Positions 20,911 through 24,322 of a DNA stretch of 24,322 nucleotides are shown here, one piece after another. A model generated the notes under the pieces. That model had not been told where the DNA came from. It saw nothing but the letters and a program-made list of their open reading frames with translations, and made no database searches. How positions within the stretch are numbered: position 1 is the first letter of the stretch; every line of letters starts with the position of its first letter. This DNA comes from Elusimicrobia bacterium RIFCSPLOWO2_12_FULL_59_9 (GTDB lineage: Bacteria > Elusimicrobiota > Elusimicrobia > O2-12-FULL-59-9). The stretch covers positions 1-24,322 of the forward strand of contig MGUX01000129.1 of assembly GCA_001800185.1 (NCBI GenBank), read 5' to 3'. The position numbers and the translations under genes were made by a program.

Positions 20911-22899
20911 ATGGATTCCGCTTTGAGCTGGTTCAGGAGGTTGCGGGTCTTGGTTATCGGCAGTCCCAAGGATCTTGACGACCCGGAGCTGTTCCGCAAC
21001 CTGTCCTTGATCGCTTTTCTCGGCTGGGTCGGCCTCGGCGCCGACGGCCTTTCATCCTCCTGCTACGGCCCGGAGGAGATGTTCCTGGCCCTGGGCGGGC
21101 ATACCTACCTCGCGATATTCATCGCGCTCGCCTCGGCGGCGACGGTTTTCGTCATCAGCGCCAGCTACTCGCAGATCATCGAGCTCTTCCCGACGGGCGG
21201 GGGAAGCTATCTGGTCGCCAGCAAGCTCCTGTCGCCGGCCTTGGGCATGGTGGCCGGCTGCTCGCTCCTGGTAGACTACGTGCTGACGATCACGATCTCC
21301 ATTGCCAGCGGTTCCGACGCCCTTTTCAGCATCCTGCCCCCCGAATGGCAGGGCTGGCGCGTGTGGGCGGCCGCTATCGGAGTTCTGCTTCTTCTGATCA
21401 TGAACCTGCGGGGCGTCAAAGAATCGGTGGTGCCCCTGGTTCCCATCTTCATCGCATTTGTCTTTTCCCACATTTTCGTCATCGTCTACGCGCTGATGAG
21501 CCACGCGCAGAATTTCCCGGCCCTGGTCGTTTCCACGGGCGCGGACCTCTCCCGAACCCGCTCCGAGGTCGGCCTGTTGGGGCTGTTGTTACTGTTGATG
21601 CACGCCTACAGCATGGGGGCGGGCACCTTCACGGGCATCGAGGCGGTGAGCAACGGTCTGCCGATGCTGCGCGAGCCGCGGGTGGCGACCGGCAAGCGCA
21701 CCATGAAGTACATGGCCTGGTCGCTCGCCTTCACCGCAGCCGGCCTCATCCTGGCCTACTTGCTCTACGACGTCGCTCCCGTCGCCGGCAAGACGCTCAA
21801 CGCCGTGCTGCTGGAACGGGTCGCGCAGGGTTGGCCCGCCGGAATTCAAAAGGGCTTCGTTTATTTTACGCTCGCCTCCGAGGCCGCCCTTCTTTTCATC
21901 GCGGCCCAGGCCGGCTTCCTGGACGGCCCCCGCATTTTGGCCAATATGGCCTTAGACCGCTGGGTGCCGACCAGCTTCGCGACCCTCAGCGACCGCTTCG
22001 TGTCTAGAAACAGCGTTCTGCTGATGGGCTCCGCCGCTTTGGGGATGCTGGTCCTGACCGGCGGCTCCGTCAAGCTGCTGGTGGTCCTCTACAGCATCAA
22101 CGTGTTCATCACCTTCGTTCTTTCGCAGGCCGGTATGGTGCGGCATTGGTGGCAGGTGCGCGCCGCCGATGAGGCTTGGCTCAAGAAGCTTTCCATCAAC
22201 GGACTGGGTCTGGCGATGTGCGCTTTCATACTGATCTCGGTGGTCCTGGTGAAATTCCGCGAGGGAGGCTGGGTGACGTTGGCGGTGACCGGAGGGCTGA
22301 TCCTCATGGTGATGACCATCCGCGCCCATTATGACAGCACCGGCCGCATGCTCAGCCGCCTCGACCGCCTCGTGGACGTGTCCTCGATGCCCGAGGCCGA
22401 CTCCGGCGAGCGGGCACCGGGCGCCGCTCCGGAATTTGACCGCAAAGCCAAGACCGCCGTGGTGTTGGTCAGCGGCTTCAACGGCCTTGGGCTGCACACG
22501 CTTTTCAACATCCCCCGCGTCTTCGGCGACACTTTTCGCAACTTCGTCTTCGTCCAAATCGCGCTGGTGGACGCCGGCAATTTCAAAGGCGCCGGCGAAG
22601 TGGACAAGCTGGAGGAAAAAACCCGGAGAGAACTCGGCCTCTACGTGGCGCTCATGCGGCGAAAGGGATATTACGCCGATTGCCGCTACGCGGTCAGCAA
22701 CGATTTGGTCGACCAGATCGCCGTGATGGCGCCGGGGATAGCCAAGAGCTATCCCAACGCCGTCTTCTTCGGAGGCCAGATCGTTTTTCCTCAAGACACT
22801 CTGCTCTCGCGGTGGCTGCACAGCTTCAACGTGTTCGCGCTCCAGAAGCGGCTTTATTATGAGGGTTTTCCGATGGTTTTGCTGCCGGTCAGGGTCTAA
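20911..22899 (+). CDS. APC-superfamily transporter (KimA/KUP-like) with soluble C-terminal domain
   Basis: Probable inner-membrane uptake system, perhaps for potassium or amino acids. The 662-residue protein has about twelve membrane segments in residues 1-468. Signature stretches are GADGLSSSCYGPEEMF, FPTGGGSYLVASKLLSP, SLLVDYVLTITISIASGSDA, NLRGVKESVVPLVPIF and GAGTFTGIEAVSNGLP. These resemble KimA/YdaO more than ordinary amino-acid permeases. Residues about 469-662 form a cytoplasmic domain with TAVVLVSGFNGLGLHTLF and FVFVQIALVDAGNF, possibly USP- or nucleotide-binding-like. The substrate is unproven. The start follows a TATAAT box by 7 bases. The gene diverges from the lipoprotein gene, with 86 bases between the starts. 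Confidence 0.88.
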   Translation: MDSALSWFRRLRVLVIGSPKDLDDPELFRNLSLIAFLGWVGLGADGLSSSCYGPEEMFLALGGHTYLAIFIALASAATVFVISASYSQIIELFPTGGGSYLVASKLLSPALGMVAGCSLLVDYVLTITISIASGSDALFSILPPEWQGWRVWAAAIGVLLLLIMNLRGVKESVVPLVPIFIAFVFSHIFVIVYALMSHAQNFPALVVSTGADLSRTRSEVGLLGLLLLLMHAYSMGAGTFTGIEAVSNGLPMLREPRVATGKRTMKYMAWSLAFTAAGLILAYLLYDVAPVAGKTLNAVLLERVAQGWPAGIQKGFVYFTLASEAALLFIAAQAGFLDGPRILANMALDRWVPTSFATLSDRFVSRNSVLLMGSAALGMLVLTGGSVKLLVVLYSINVFITFVLSQAGMVRHWWQVRAADEAWLKKLSINGLGLAMCAFILISVVLVKFREGGWVTLAVTGGLILMVMTIRAHYDSTGRMLSRLDRLVDVSSMPEADSGERAPGAAPEFDRKAKTAVVLVSGFNGLGLHTLFNIPRVFGDTFRNFVFVQIALVDAGNFKGAGEVDKLEEKTRRELGLYVALMRRKGYYADCRYAVSNDLVDQIAVMAPGIAKSYPNAVFFGGQIVFPQDTLLSRWLHSFNVFALQKRLYYEGFPMVLLPVRV

Positions 22900-22929
22900 G
22901 AGCTCTAAACCAGCTGGGGCCCGCGCGCG

Positions 22930-24273
22930 ATGAGCGCCGGCGCCCCGGGACCCGCGCCCGCGGGCGGCGGCCTCGCCTTCATGCTGCGCGCGCTGCGCTA
23001 CCGCAATTACCGCCTGTTTTTCGCCGGCCAGATCGTCTCGCTCACCGGCACCTGGATGAGCAATGTCGCCGTCAGTTGGCTCGTTTACCGGCTGACGGGC
23101 TCGGCCATGCTCCTGGGCGTGGTTGGATTTTCGGGACAGATTCCAATCTTCCTCCTGGCCCCCGTGGCCGGCATCTTCGTGGACCGCTGGGACCGCCGCC
23201 AGCTCTTGATCGCGACCCAGACCCTGTCCATGCTGCAATCCTTCGCCTTGGCGGCGCTGACGTTTTCCGGGCGCATCGACATCGCCGCCCTCATCGCCCT
23301 GTGCGTCTTTCAAGGCTGCGTCAACGCTTTTGATATGCCCTGCCGCCAGGCCTTCGCCGTGGAGATGATCGATAAAAAAGAGGATTTGGGCAACGCCATC
23401 GCGCTCAATTCTTCGATGGTCAACGTCGCCAGGCTTTTGGGGCCTTCCATCGGCGGCGTGGTGATCGCCGCGGCGGGCGAGGGCTGGTGCTTCTTCATAG
23501 ACGGGGCGAGCTTCTCGGCCGTCATCGGCGCGCTCTCGGCGATGCGGGTCCGGGAGCGGCCCGCGCGCGAGGGGTCGCAGGCCGACGCGCTCCGGCAAAT
23601 GCGCGAAGGCTGGAATTATGCCTTCGGCTTCACTCCCATCCGCTCCATCATCCTTCTGATGGCGCTGGTCAGCCTGACGGGATTTCCCTTCATGGTTTTG
23701 GTGCCGGTTTTCACCGGCGAGATTCTGCGCGGAGGCCCGCACACCCTGGGATTTCTGATGACCGCTTCCGGCTGCGGGGCGCTGCTGGGCGCTCTGTGGC
23801 TGGCCTCCCGCCGGACGGTGGTGGGGTTGGAGCGCGCCATCCCTCTGGCCGCCGGGGTTTTGGGAGCTGGGCTCGTCGTTTTTTGCTTCGCGCGCACGAT
23901 GTGGCTGTCGATGGCGCTGATGCTGTTGACGGGTTTTGGATTCATCATCCAGATCGCCGCCGGCAACACCATTCTGCAGACCATCGTGGAGGACGACAAG
24001 CGCGGCCGGGTGATGAGCTTCTTTACGATGGCGTTTCTGGGCGCCGCGCCTTTCGGGAGCCTTGTGGCGGGCGGCATGGCGGAGGCAATCGGCGTGACCA
24101 ACACATTCGCCTTCGGGGGCTCGTGCTGCATCCTGGGCGCCTTGTGGTTCGCCCGGGAGCTGCCGGCTTTAAGAAAAGCCGTGCGGCCCATTTACGTCAA
24201 AATGGGCATTTTGCCGGAGCTTGCGGCTGGCATGGAAAGCGCCGCGGAGCCGGCCGTTCCGCCCGACGATTAG
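22930..24273 (+). CDS. Major facilitator superfamily exporter (EntS/MFS_3-like)
   Basis: Twelve-segment secondary transporter of 447 residues. The N-terminus after a short Ala/Gly/Pro-rich lead reads LRYRNYRLFFAGQIVSLTGT, typical of the MFS_3/enterobactin-exporter group. The family's loop motif GIFVDRWDRRQLLI follows, then a helix with FDMPCRQAFAVEM and NSSMVNVARLLGPSIGG. The second half includes GAPFGSL-like motif AAPFGSLVAGGMAEAIG. The ATG at 22930 has no clear Shine-Dalgarno and follows the APC gene by 30 bases, so co-transcription is likely. The exported compound cannot be told from sequence. Confidence 0.92.
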   Translation: MSAGAPGPAPAGGGLAFMLRALRYRNYRLFFAGQIVSLTGTWMSNVAVSWLVYRLTGSAMLLGVVGFSGQIPIFLLAPVAGIFVDRWDRRQLLIATQTLSMLQSFALAALTFSGRIDIAALIALCVFQGCVNAFDMPCRQAFAVEMIDKKEDLGNAIALNSSMVNVARLLGPSIGGVVIAAAGEGWCFFIDGASFSAVIGALSAMRVRERPAREGSQADALRQMREGWNYAFGFTPIRSIILLMALVSLTGFPFMVLVPVFTGEILRGGPHTLGFLMTASGCGALLGALWLASRRTVVGLERAIPLAAGVLGAGLVVFCFARTMWLSMALMLLTGFGFIIQIAAGNTILQTIVEDDKRGRVMSFFTMAFLGAAPFGSLVAGGMAEAIGVTNTFAFGGSCCILGALWFARELPALRKAVRPIYVKMGILPELAAGMESAAEPAVPPDD

Positions 24274-24322
24274 CCCAACTTCGCCAGTAGCAGTCCCTTC
24301 CCGATAGTTTTTGAGCCGAGAA

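Noticed and set aside
21952..23742. 596-codon open frame on the minus strand across the two transporters
   Set aside because: It crosses the end of one membrane-protein gene and the start of another in antisense, lacks hydrophobic or domain features, and reads as low-information His/Arg/Gly-rich sequence.
24274..24322. Possible terminator or gene start after the MFS gene
   Set aside because: No stem-loop with a T-run and no start with coding support is visible in the 49 bases available.

Overview
The window comes from a GC-rich Gram-negative bacterium. Evidence for an outer membrane is a SurA-like chaperone, a PorV/UPF0164-type barrel protein ending in Phe, and lipoprotein-like signal peptides. 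A PorV-like barrel beside a subtilase with a C-terminal sorting-like domain, System II cytochrome c assembly and very compact operons would fit an uncultured phylum such as Elusimicrobiota. That placement is an inference from gene style; no rRNA or marker gene here proves it. No tRNA, rRNA, CRISPR array or transposase gene was seen.

Layout. (1) 89-1147 (-): divergent alanine racemase. (2) 1210-8803 (+): a tight run of resB, ccsA, hemA, hemC, a DUF1805 gene and mfd. It joins cytochrome c assembly to early tetrapyrrole synthesis, followed by transcription-coupled repair. (3) 8836-11853 (+): a new promoter, two tiny overlapping ORFs, a PpiC-type lipoprotein, a SurA-like isomerase and pdxA. The surA-pdxA adjacency is the same as in Enterobacteria. 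(4) 11861-20824 (-), read right to left: a lamin-G/DUF1080-like lipoprotein, an ECF sigma factor, its zinc-finger anti-sigma factor, two paralogous exported proteins, a 1597-residue subtilase with ten FN3-like domains and a sorting-like C-terminus, and the PorV-like barrel. This looks like a sigma-controlled surface or secretion locus. (5) 20911-24273 (+): an APC-superfamily (KimA/KUP-like) transporter with a soluble C-terminal domain, then an MFS exporter.

The most unusual signal is a 60-bp palindromic repeat present twice (1914-1973 and 9786-9845, one mismatch). One copy lies inside resB and the other inside the signal-peptide region of the SurA-like gene. Each copy behaves as a net 48-bp (16-codon) insertion between GCGCGGCCG direct repeats. 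The two genes read it in different frames, and it has no stop codon in any of its six frames. Removing it restores a normal-looking protein in both cases. It resembles in concept the Rickettsia palindromic elements that insert in-frame into genes.

A second recurring pattern is a TANAAT box only 6-8 bases upstream of the first start codon at all five clear operon heads. This suggests leaderless transcription at operon heads, while several internal genes carry Shine-Dalgarno sequences. A third is an 8-bp tandem repeat (GTGGTAGA) that runs into the 5' end of the PorV-like gene, with an inverted second array upstream; it could vary in length and shift the reading frame.
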